From Micromonospora halotolerans (lineage in GTDB: Bacteria > Actinomycetota > Actinomycetes > Mycobacteriales > Micromonosporaceae), in assembly GCF_032108445.1 (NCBI RefSeq), contig NZ_CP134876.1:2170001-2234000 (forward strand): a DNA stretch of 64,000 nucleotides, read 5' to 3'. Both the position numbers and the translations under genes were made by a program. A model generated the notes under the pieces. The model had not been told where the DNA came from. It searched no databases and saw only the letters and a program-made list of their open reading frames with translations. Shown here piece by piece: positions 7,803 through 15,351 of the stretch (the first letter of the stretch is position 1; each line of letters starts with the position of its first letter).

Positions 7803-8446
7803 GCAGTGGCTCCGACGGCGTTGCCGTTGTGGGTCTTGTCGTTGATGGTCGGGTTGGTGGTGAGGGCCGTCAGGATGTCGGCGGCCGTGTTGGTGGGTAC
7901 GCGGAGTCGGACGGCGAGCTGGCCGGCGGTGATGGGCTCACCGTGGGCCTTCTCGTGGGCGTCGGCGATGATCCGGGCACCGGGCAGCAAAGCCGGCGGT
8001 GGGCCGGTCTTGACTACCGCAGGCGCGACGGGTTCCGGCGTCAGGTCCGTCTCGGCGGCGTCCGGGGTGTACTCGGTTGTCGTCTCGGTGGCGGGTTCCT
8101 CGCCAACCTCGGGCGGGTTGATGAGTTCGTGGACAGGTGCGGGATCGGGCTTGGGTGCGGGGTTGGTGGCCGGGGTCGCGGCGGCCGGGCGGACCGTCGA
8201 CGAGGCGGGGATGTCAGGTGACGACGTCTCGGCGAGGGTGGCCGGCGCAGGTGCCGGGACAGGTTCGGTGGGCCGGGTGGTGCGGTTTCCGCCGGCGAGC
8301 AGGGCAGCGGTGGCCATGAGCATCAGGCCGTCGACGGCGAGGGGGCCGAACCAGACGACGAGGCTTTCCTCGTTGTAATGGTCGAGCAGTCCGGACAGGT
8401 GCCGGTAGGACACGAACGTTGAGCGGTGGGTCACCCAGAGCCGCAA
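7799..8446 (-). pseudogene. Spread-protein-like gene (DUF2637 type), 5' end lost
   Basis: The readable part begins SYRHLSGLLDHYNEESLVVWFGPLAVDGLMLMATAAL, which is the second half of a DUF2637-type membrane domain found in Spd/transfer proteins of actinobacterial elements. The first transmembrane helix and true start are missing. The frame instead runs into unrelated bases beyond about 8417 and could only start at a TTG (8446). After the helix comes a long Pro/Thr/Glu-rich linker and a C-terminal winged-helix-like end (GQLAVRLRVPTNTAADILTAL). It overlaps rep by four bases (GTGA). The truncation abuts a fragment of another gene, so it is the left edge of a rearrangement. Confidence 0.7.
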
Positions 8447-8620
8447 CCCGTACCCGCGCTACCGCCACGCGATTGCCGCCTTGCTCGGCGAGAGCGAGTC
8501 CTACGTGTGGCCGGGGGCCCTGCCGACGGAGCGGGCCGCCCAGGTCAGCCAATCCGAGGTCGTCCACATCTACCCCCGCCGCGGGGCCGTGCCGACAGAC
8601 CTCTGGCAACGACTGTGGAC
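8442..8620 (+). pseudogene. Internal fragment of an XRE/DUF5919-type regulator
   Basis: On the plus strand the frame reads NPYPRYRHAIAALL, then GESESYVWPGALPTERAAQ, then SEVVHIYPRRGAVPTDLWQRL. I recognise this as the middle of a helix-turn-helix regulator family common in Streptomyces and relatives, where this stretch links the DNA-binding domain to a C-terminal DUF5919-like domain. Both ends are gone: the left end runs into the cut DUF2637 gene and the right end into the cut HD gene. It is a relic about 180 bases long. The family match is from memory. Confidence 0.55.
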
Positions 8621-9093
8621 CGGGTCACGAGGTGGTCAGCACCATAACGGTCCCGGATCTCGGCCAGCCGCTCCTCCACAGTCAGATCTTGACCGTCGGG
8701 CCCGGTGGTCATGTCCGCGAACCACAGGGCGTCCGATGTCGACGACTCCTCTCGCTCGAACTCGGCCAGGGCACCGCCGAGCCCACGCTCATCAGCCTCG
8801 TAGGAGGCACAGGAGTGATGGGCTACCAGACTGGCCAGGCGAGGGGTGACTCCTTGCCGAAGCAGCCACCTGGCACCGTCGAGGGAGTGGAAGCCAGTAT
8901 CTGTGATGCCGGGTGCGTAACCGATGTCGTGAAGCCAAGCAGCCGCGGTGAGAACATCGCCGTCTTTGCCGGCGAGCTGTGCCAGCTGCTGAGCTTTTGC
9001 CGCGACAGCCTGCACGTGTCTCCACCTGCGGGGGAGTGAGTTCGCCAGGTGAGCTTCGGCGATCTTCGCGGCCCAGTCGACAAGTTCGCTCAC
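8545..9093 (-). CDS. HD-domain phosphohydrolase, C-terminus replaced
   Basis: A 182-residue frame with an HD-type metal phosphohydrolase domain. RWRHVQAVAAKAQ supplies the first His, AAWLHDIGYAP the HD pair and LVAHHSCASY the later His residues. HD proteins hydrolyse nucleotides or similar phosphoesters; the substrate is unknown. Family resemblance stops after YGADHLVTR. The last roughly 28 residues are the reverse complement of the regulator fragment at 8442-8620, so the C-terminus is foreign and the protein may be impaired. It starts with GTG at 9093, divergent from the Dcm-Vsr gene, with about 100 bases between them. Confidence 0.7.
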   Translation of the reverse strand: MSELVDWAAKIAEAHLANSLPRRWRHVQAVAAKAQQLAQLAGKDGDVLTAAAWLHDIGYAPGITDTGFHSLDGARWLLRQGVTPRLASLVAHHSCASYEADERGLGGALAEFEREESSTSDALWFADMTTGPDGQDLTVEERLAEIRDRYGADHLVTRSTVVARGLSARPRGGGRCGRPRIG

Positions 9094-9197
9094 TCGTCAA
9101 TCCTAGGTCCAGGCGGCCAGACCATGCCGTCCCTGGTCAGCTCAACCGCCCTCCGGCCGCGCTCGACGAAGCACCGATCATTAGCTATCGTACAGCT

Positions 9198-10883
9198 GTG
9201 TCGACGAGCAAGATTCCACCCATCCGGTACCCCCTGCGCGCCATCGACCTGTTCTGCGGAGCAGGCGGCCTGACCGAGGGCTTCAAGCTTGCGGGCTTCG
9301 AGGTGACCTTCGCTCTTGACAAAGACAAGGACTCCTATGAGACCTACCGCCTCAACCATCCGGGCGTCCGAGTGGAGTGCGCCTCGATCACCGACTACAG
9401 CCCCGCAGAGATTGCCTCGATGGCTGGGGGCCGGGTCGACGTAGTGATCGGTGGGCCCAGCTGCCAGGGGTTCAGCACAGCGGGGCGCCGGAACGGCTGG
9501 GTCAAACCCGAGGACGAGCGGAACAGCCTGTGGGAGCACATGCTAGCCGTCGTCGCGGAACTCAAACCGCGCGCTTTCATGATGGAAAATGTGCCCGGGA
9601 TGGTCTACTGGAAGGCCGGCCATTTCGGCGCAAAGATCCTGGACGCTTTCAAAGACCTCGGTTACTCCGTCACGAAGGACATTCTTCTTGCGGCCGACTA
9701 CGGCGTACCCCAGCGGCGTCGGAGACTCTTCATCGTCGGCCTGCTTGGAGATAAGGAGTTCGAGTTTCCTAAGCCCACGAACATGGGGGGCTGGCGGCGC
9801 GACACTCTTCACCTGTGGGAAGAAAAGCGCCTCAAGGAGAAACTGGAACGACACCTTACCGTTTGGGACGCTATTGGCGACCTGCCACCGATCGGCACCG
9901 GCCCCGGCGGTCCCGTGACCAATTACATCGAAGGCAGGTCGACGCCATTCGCCAGAGCCATGCGGGGCGACGAGACCGAACTGCGTGACCATGAGGTGAG
10001 TGTCCTAGGCGCGGACCACATGGCCCTCATCCACCACGTACCACAAGGGGGAACGTGGCGGGATATCCCCCCACATCTGCTCCCCGAACGCTTCATGGGT
10101 GGCATGCGGCGGACCGACAGCACCAACCTGATCGGAAGACTCGACCCCGCGTTGCCCTCGTACACCATCAATACCCAGTTCGGAAACGTGACGAGCGGCT
10201 GCTTCACCCACCCGTACGAGGACCGCTCGTTGTCGATCCGGGAAGGGGCACGCCTCCAGACATTCCCAGACCGCTACCGCTTCATCGGAGGGCTTTCCTC
10301 GCGTGCCAGACAGATCGGCAACGCAGTCCCACCTTTGCTCGGCAGTATTCTCGCCAGTGCCATCGCCCAAGCCGTGGGGGGACCTAAAGCCAGGGTGGTG
10401 CACAAGCGACCCGACGCACCGAAGCCTGGTAAGAGCTTGCCAGCACCGCATCCAACTGACGAAGCAACCCGTGCGCGAATGCAACGACAAGATCGACGGG
10501 ACACGTTGCCAGAAATGCGGATCCGTATGGGTCTAGAAGCCCGCGGACTCGAATTCGAGGTCGACGCGAAACCAGAGCCAGGGCTACGACGCACGGCGGA
10601 CATCCTGTTCGGGAAAGAAAAGGTGGCAGTCTTCGTTGACGGCTGTTTTTGGCACGGCTGCCCCCAGCACGCGCGAAACACGAAGTCCAACACGAAGTGG
10701 TGGGCAGACAAGATCGACAAGAATCGCAGACGGGACGCCCACACCCGCGAGACGCTTGAGGCAGCAGGCTGGCGCGTGATCAGGGTCTGGGAGCACGAGG
10801 AGCCGGGGGAGGCTGTCGAGCGGATCGCCGCCGAAGTCCTCAGCCGAAGGAACCAGGGGGAACTGCTCGCCGCCGCCGGATAG
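9198..10883 (+). CDS. DNA cytosine-5 methyltransferase fused to Vsr endonuclease
   Basis: A 561-residue fusion. Residues 1 to about 400 are a C5 methyltransferase: motif I DLFCGAGGLTEGF, catalytic loop GGPSCQGFS (motif IV Cys), MMENVPG (motif VI), QRRRRLFIVG (motif VIII) and RQIGNAVPP (motif X). From about residue 425 a Vsr-type nuclease follows: RMQRQDRRDTLPEMRIR, RRTADILFGKEKVAVFVDGCFWHGCP and WRVIRVWEHE. C5 enzymes methylate cytosine; Vsr nicks beside T:G mismatches left by deaminated 5-methylcytosine. Separate dcm and vsr genes are usual, so the fusion is notable. GTG start; TATCGT at 9186-9191 ends six bases upstream, suggesting a leaderless mRNA. The 3' end overlaps the convergent gene by 44 bases. 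Confidence 0.92.
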   Translation: MSTSKIPPIRYPLRAIDLFCGAGGLTEGFKLAGFEVTFALDKDKDSYETYRLNHPGVRVECASITDYSPAEIASMAGGRVDVVIGGPSCQGFSTAGRRNGWVKPEDERNSLWEHMLAVVAELKPRAFMMENVPGMVYWKAGHFGAKILDAFKDLGYSVTKDILLAADYGVPQRRRRLFIVGLLGDKEFEFPKPTNMGGWRRDTLHLWEEKRLKEKLERHLTVWDAIGDLPPIGTGPGGPVTNYIEGRSTPFARAMRGDETELRDHEVSVLGADHMALIHHVPQGGTWRDIPPHLLPERFMGGMRRTDSTNLIGRLDPALPSYTINTQFGNVTSGCFTHPYEDRSLSIREGARLQTFPDRYRFIGGLSSRARQIGNAVPPLLGSILASAIAQAVGGPKARVVHKRPDAPKPGKSLPAPHPTDEATRARMQRQDRRDTLPEMRIRMGLEARGLEFEVDAKPEPGLRRTADILFGKEKVAVFVDGCFWHGCPQHARNTKSNTKWWADKIDKNRRRDAHTRETLEAAGWRVIRVWEHEEPGEAVERIAAEVLSRRNQGELLAAAG

Positions 10884-11334
10884 GAACAGCGGCCCGGACG
10901 TCGGTCGATGCATCGACCTGAGGACGGACGGAAAGGTCCACCCAGCAGAGCACGTTCTCACGGTCGAGGGTAGTCCAGCTTCCCTCGGTAGATTCGACGG
11001 CGGCGTCGCGGGCGGTTGTCCGCAGCAGAGACAGCCATGGGCCCGCGGCGCCGTAGTCCCCATGACAGACGGCCAGGCGAACGCTGTACCGCGCGGAGAG
11101 CCAAGCCTTCGCCGCGATCACGTAGGCGCGGAGTCTTTCCTGTGTGTGTCGGGTCCCGGGCGTCTCCGTCTCCTTGGCGTCGGCGACGAAGAGCCGGCGA
11201 TAGCGCAGGTCGAGTCGCACGACGTCTGGTGTGAGATCGGCAGCGATCTGCGACGGTGCCGTGTAGCCGGCGAGAACCGCGACGGTGGCCAGGATCTCGA
11301 CCCGGCTTTCGTGTGGACCACTCGGCCTACCCAT
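10840..11334 (-). CDS. Small PD-(D/E)XK-like protein, possible nuclease of the Dcm-linked operon
   Basis: 164 residues. PDVVRLDLRYRRLFVADAKE matches the PD...(D/E)xK signature of restriction-type nucleases: an Asp after Pro, a beta turn, then DAK on the next strand. The following WLSARYSVRLAVCHGDYG could be a later core strand. I recognise no named family, so nuclease function is an inference from one motif. The ATG at 11334 overlaps the SNF2 stop by eight bases, making it the last gene of a four-gene operon. Its 3' end overlaps the convergent Dcm-Vsr gene by 44 bases. Confidence 0.65.
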   Translation of the reverse strand: MGRPSGPHESRVEILATVAVLAGYTAPSQIAADLTPDVVRLDLRYRRLFVADAKETETPGTRHTQERLRAYVIAAKAWLSARYSVRLAVCHGDYGAAGPWLSLLRTTARDAAVESTEGSWTTLDRENVLCWVDLSVRPQVDASTDVRAAVPIRRRRAVPPGSFG

Positions 11335-13081
11335 GCTGGTGAACCGCCCCTACCGTCGCGCGCAGTTTCAAGAGTTCTTCGAGGAGGAGCACTCGCGTGG
11401 GCTGGGGGTCAGGCGGATCCCCTAGGAGGTCTGCCTGCGTCTGGGCCTTGGTGAGCAGGCGGTCGTACTCGGGCTCTTCGATGGTGCCCTCACACAGCAG
11501 CGTGATGTACTCGACGTCCCTCGCCTGGCCCCGCCGGTGGATCCGGTCGAGGCTTTGCAGGTAGTGGGCTGCCTGGTTCGACAGCGACTCGTATACAGCA
11601 ACCCTTGCACGATGCAGTGTCAGACCTGCTCCGGCTGCAGCCGGGTTGCCCAGGAACACCATCACGTCGTCATCGTCTTGGAACCGGCGGACGGCCTCCC
11701 GCCGCTCCTCGGAAGGCACAGACCCATCCACGCGGACTAGGCCCAATGGACCGTACCGGGTAGCCAGGTTGTCCAGATTGGAGCGGTAGAAGGACCAGAG
11801 CAAGACCTTCTCTTTGTGCTGGCGCACGAGCTGGTCCAACAGGTCATCGAGTGCAGCTACCTTCGCTGGCACCTCGTCGTAGCCGTCCACGACCCCGGAG
11901 GGATCCGAGCACAGACGCAGCAGCGATGCCCGGCGCGCAAGGAACGACATGGACTGGCGGCGGAATTCGGCGTCGGTGATCTGACGGACGTCGGTGATAA
12001 GGCCGTCGAGCGTGGCGGCGTAGGCGGCTGCCTGCACCGGCTGCATCTGGACCTTGACGCGGTTGAAGGACCGGCCAGGTAGGTCCTTGAGCACGATGGA
12101 CTTGAGATTCCGCACGTAGTGACCCCGCTCGGTGACGGCATCGCGGACCTGCCCCAGCGCGACCTCGGGGTCATGGTCGAGCCTGACCGGCCCGAAGGTG
12201 TACCCGAAATCCACCAGGTCGAACTGGGCCACCATGTCAGCCGGGGAGTTCGGAGCCGGCGTGCCGCATAGAGCGAAGGCATGAGTGCACCATTCGCGGA
12301 TGCGCGCGATGGCGGATGTGCGCCGGGCGTCAGGGTTCTTGACGTTGAAGGACTCGTCCACCGCCAGCACAGTGCGGCAACGCCGAGCAAGGAGCCGGAC
12401 TGCCGGCTCCGACGTGACGGCTGACTCGTAGTTCATCACCACTACGTCGGCGCCGCTGGCGAGCGCTTTCGACTTCTCGGCCTTCGAACCCTCGATCACC
12501 GCGACGCGGTACATGCCATCGGTGAACTGGTCGAACTGCACCGCCCACTCACGCACCATGGACTTCGGTGCCATCACGACCAGCACATCAGCCAGATTGC
12601 GCTCCACAAGCAGGTCGAACGTTGCGATCATCGTGATGGTCTTGCCCGTGCCCTGCTCATCGAACACGCAGCCGCCCCAACTGCCGTCGACGGTGAGCGC
12701 TGCGACATTCAGGGCTTGGTGGTCGTCGAGTCGGTCGACAAGGTGGCTGTCCGCGATGGCGACTCGAGCGGCATCCGCACCGCCGGCAAGAACAGAACGA
12801 GCACTAGCCACGACCTCGGCCGCGCTTGTCCTCACCCGGACCCGATTCTGGATGGCTCTTTCTGCGTCCACCGTCCAGTCGAGCAGCCCGTCGCCAGCTG
12901 CCATCACCTGCGGGCCGTCCTCGAACCGGAACAGCAGACAGCCGTTGTCCGACCGGCCCCGCGGCATCTTCGGCAACCGACGAAGGACGGACCGCAGCGT
13001 CGGCAGGTCTTGGTGGCGAGGCACGATCAGGACCCCGCGACGGCCCGGGTCCAATTCCACCGTTCCTAGGGATGCACTCAC
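11327..13081 (-). CDS. SNF2-family helicase-like ATPase
   Basis: 584 residues. Walker A is FDEQGTGKTITMIATF, the DExH box is VLAVDESFNVKNP and motif III is ALCGTPAPNSPADM. The second RecA domain ends with DRIHRRGQARDVEYI, the SNF2 motif VI. About 150 N-terminal residues precede the ATPase and match nothing I know. SNF2 proteins translocate on double-stranded DNA; in bacteria they occur in defence systems and in RNA polymerase recycling. Here the gene sits among a ParB-like protein, a nuclease-like protein and a Dcm-Vsr fusion. The GTG at 13081 overlaps the upstream stop (GTGA), so translation is probably coupled. It is the likely motor of the module. Confidence 0.9.
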   Translation of the reverse strand: MSASLGTVELDPGRRGVLIVPRHQDLPTLRSVLRRLPKMPRGRSDNGCLLFRFEDGPQVMAAGDGLLDWTVDAERAIQNRVRVRTSAAEVVASARSVLAGGADAARVAIADSHLVDRLDDHQALNVAALTVDGSWGGCVFDEQGTGKTITMIATFDLLVERNLADVLVVMAPKSMVREWAVQFDQFTDGMYRVAVIEGSKAEKSKALASGADVVVMNYESAVTSEPAVRLLARRCRTVLAVDESFNVKNPDARRTSAIARIREWCTHAFALCGTPAPNSPADMVAQFDLVDFGYTFGPVRLDHDPEVALGQVRDAVTERGHYVRNLKSIVLKDLPGRSFNRVKVQMQPVQAAAYAATLDGLITDVRQITDAEFRRQSMSFLARRASLLRLCSDPSGVVDGYDEVPAKVAALDDLLDQLVRQHKEKVLLWSFYRSNLDNLATRYGPLGLVRVDGSVPSEERREAVRRFQDDDDVMVFLGNPAAAGAGLTLHRARVAVYESLSNQAAHYLQSLDRIHRRGQARDVEYITLLCEGTIEEPEYDRLLTKAQTQADLLGDPPDPQPTRVLLLEELLKLRATVGAVHQHG

Positions 13082-14601
13082 GGCCGCTCCGCAGGTGACA
13101 CGCCCCGACTGCGGAGGGCCCCGTCGACCGCGCCGAGCGCCCCGGTCAGGACTCGGTCGAGGTTCACCAGCATCGCCGGCTCGATCCGGGCCCAGTCGTC
13201 GGGGGACGCTGACCCGAACCGTCCGATGGCCGTGTGCAGCCACTGCTCGAAGCCGATCTTCTTCGTCGGGCTGTTGCGGGCGGCGATTGCGATAGCGTCG
13301 TTCACCATGGTCAAGGCCCGAGCCTGGTCCGTGGCCGCCAGGGAGTGGGCCTCCGTCAGTACCTTCAGGGCGTTTTCGTCCGCGACGACCTGGTGCAGCT
13401 TCCGGACCTGGAGACCGCTATCGAGAACGTCGTACATCAGGTCGTAGACGACGCCCTTCAGGTCATCGTCCTGGTCCAGGCGCTCGGTCAGCTTCTGGCC
13501 CTTCTTGCCGGCGTCGATCTCATAGAACCACTGGAAGATGTCATTGGCGCGGTACTTTGTCGCCGCCCGGTCACGGCCCTGATCCTCGTGGTACTCCTGG
13601 AAGTCCTCGCTCCACTGCATCATCCGCAGGTACCGGTTGACCTCCTGCGTCTTGATCGCGAAACGGGCCGCGACTTCACGCTTGATCTGGTTATCCAAGG
13701 TCGTGGTGAACCGACCGCGAACGTCGGTGCGGGCGAGCCGGTAGGCATTCACCACCTGCCGCGCCTTGACGTACTGCTCCCACGCCTGCTTGTACTCCGG
13801 CTCGAAGTTCAAGGCGACGACAATGGCCTCGAACTGGTCCTCGGTGGTCCCCTTCGGTGCTCGCCAGACGCGGATCCACCGTGCCCGCTCCCGCTCCTCG
13901 GCGGTGAAGCCCTTGGCGGACAGGACGTACTTGGCAGCGGCGATGCGCCGGTTACCGTCCTTCGGCTCACCCTCGTACGTCACGATCGGCGGCCGTTCGA
14001 CACCCTTGCGGGCGATGCTGCGCGCCAGCGCCTCGATCTCGAAGGGGTCCCGGCTGCCCATGCTCGGGAGGTCCAGCTGCCCCTGGACGAGCATTAGCAT
14101 CTCATCGTCATCGGGAAGGCGGTGATTGCGGTCGTTGAACTCCTCGACCTGTAGCTCGACCCGGTGGTTCCCTTTCCAGAGGATCAAGTCGTTGACGTCG
14201 ACGTACCCCTCCATCATCTGGATCGTGTGGGTGTGGAACTGCGGCGTCGGCAGTACCTCCCTGGGCTCGAGCCCGTTCTTGGACACCAGCTTGATGCCGC
14301 CGCCGGTCAGCCCGTCCGGAACGCGAGGGGCAGCGACCAGCTCGTTGACCCGCCGTTGGACGTCGCGGACGACTCGCTCCCGCGTCGCGGCGTCCGGGTT
14401 CCGGCCCCCGGTGCGGAGGACCACCAGGATCTCGGTGAACAGGCGGTGTGCGTCTACGGCATCCAGGGGCTGGGCGGCGGCACGCTTGAGCGCCTCGTCG
14501 ACTTCGGCGCCATAGTCAGCGGTGAGTTCAGCGAGCTCCTCGGTCAGCGCCTCGAAGAGATCGCCTTCGCCGCCGTGCATCCGCTCGGCCTCGATAGTCA
14601 T
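13078..14601 (-). CDS. ParB/Srx-fold domain protein
   Basis: About 507 residues from the ATG at 14601, which has AAGGAGA at good spacing; an ATG at 14625 overlapping the upstream stop would add eight. Near the middle, FEIEALARSIARKGVERPP and EGEPKDGNRRIAAAKYVL form a ParB/Srx-like domain with the DGxRR motif. This fold occurs in ParB CTPases, DndB-like proteins and some nucleases. The C-terminal half is helical and Asp/Glu-rich, without a recognised domain. It may bind DNA and direct the SNF2 motor, but that is inference. Second gene of the sigma-like/ParB-like/SNF2/nuclease-like operon. Confidence 0.75.
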   Translation of the reverse strand: MTIEAERMHGGEGDLFEALTEELAELTADYGAEVDEALKRAAAQPLDAVDAHRLFTEILVVLRTGGRNPDAATRERVVRDVQRRVNELVAAPRVPDGLTGGGIKLVSKNGLEPREVLPTPQFHTHTIQMMEGYVDVNDLILWKGNHRVELQVEEFNDRNHRLPDDDEMLMLVQGQLDLPSMGSRDPFEIEALARSIARKGVERPPIVTYEGEPKDGNRRIAAAKYVLSAKGFTAEERERARWIRVWRAPKGTTEDQFEAIVVALNFEPEYKQAWEQYVKARQVVNAYRLARTDVRGRFTTTLDNQIKREVAARFAIKTQEVNRYLRMMQWSEDFQEYHEDQGRDRAATKYRANDIFQWFYEIDAGKKGQKLTERLDQDDDLKGVVYDLMYDVLDSGLQVRKLHQVVADENALKVLTEAHSLAATDQARALTMVNDAIAIAARNSPTKKIGFEQWLHTAIGRFGSASPDDWARIEPAMLVNLDRVLTGALGAVDGALRSRGVSPAERP

Positions 14602-14624
14602 CGTGTTTGTCTCCTTGTTCTTCA

Positions 14625-15212
14625 TCAGACTTGCTGCTCGTGAATCATCTGGGCTGCGACGAAGGCCGAGAGCCTGTCGAACCCCCGCTTACGCCATGTA
14701 CCGATCGAACCGACCTGGATCTCCTCTCCGAGGATCTCGCCGGCCTGGATCGCAACCTCCGTGATCGTGAGCGGGTCACCTTCGTAGATTCCGGCCAGGT
14801 ACAGCAGCGTCACTACGCGGATCCGAGCGTTCTCCCAGGTCTTCACGTGAGCGACTAGTTCGGCATACCGCGCGGCCGACAATGCCTCCTGCTCGGCCGA
14901 GGGGTGCTCGCCGTCGTTCAGCTCCGCCTCAGCGCTGCGGGCGAGGGCCTTCAGCCGCCGGCGCAGATTGTTCCGGGCGGACGAGTACAGGTACTTCTGC
15001 ATGTCCTCGATCGGCGCCTTCCTCGCATCCCGCTCGAGCACCCGGACGATCGCGTCGAGGATCGCGTCTTCCACGTCGGCCTGGTCAATGCGCATGGACA
15101 CCCCAAGCATCCGCACGCACCCGTCGAAAAAGCCGGTGGAGATCAGCCGCATGATCTCCTGCTCCCGGTCGGCCGGCGCACCCACTTCTCCGCCGCGGTA
15201 TCGATCGCTCAC
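14625..15212 (-). CDS. Sigma-70/ECF-like protein heading the defence-like operon
   Basis: 195 residues. IDQADVEDAILDAIVRVLER resembles sigma region 2 (DVEDAxQDxF...), and LTITEVAIQAGEILG with VGSIGTWRKRGFDRL resembles a region 4 helix-turn-helix. Both are divergent from standard ECF sigma factors. It could direct RNA polymerase to its own operon or act as another DNA-binding adaptor. GTG start at 15212. The stop overlaps an upstream ATG of the ParB-like gene (TGATG), and downstream genes also overlap, so this is the promoter-proximal gene of a single operon. An IS110-family element ends about 140 bases upstream and may have changed its promoter. Confidence 0.7.
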   Translation of the reverse strand: MSDRYRGGEVGAPADREQEIMRLISTGFFDGCVRMLGVSMRIDQADVEDAILDAIVRVLERDARKAPIEDMQKYLYSSARNNLRRRLKALARSAEAELNDGEHPSAEQEALSAARYAELVAHVKTWENARIRVVTLLYLAGIYEGDPLTITEVAIQAGEILGEEIQVGSIGTWRKRGFDRLSAFVAAQMIHEQQV

Positions 15213-15351
15213 ATGGGTAAGAGTCCCTAAAGGAGCGGTCCTTGACAGTCGACCTCAAGATTTTTTTCGATCCGTCGATCGTGTCGGAGACGGCCTACAC
15301 GGTGGGGGCGGACGACCAGCCTCAAGGATGCCAGGCTGACGGACAGCCGGC

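Noticed and set aside
13078..14601. ParB of a partition system
   Set aside because: There is no ParA partner or parS-like repeats nearby, and the protein lacks the typical ParB HTH order; it belongs to the SNF2 operon.
11327..15212. DISARM, BREX or Dnd system
   Set aside because: SNF2 and a methylase are present, but the defining partners (drmA/B, brxC/pglX/pglZ, dndCDE) are absent, and the ParB-like protein is not clearly DndB.
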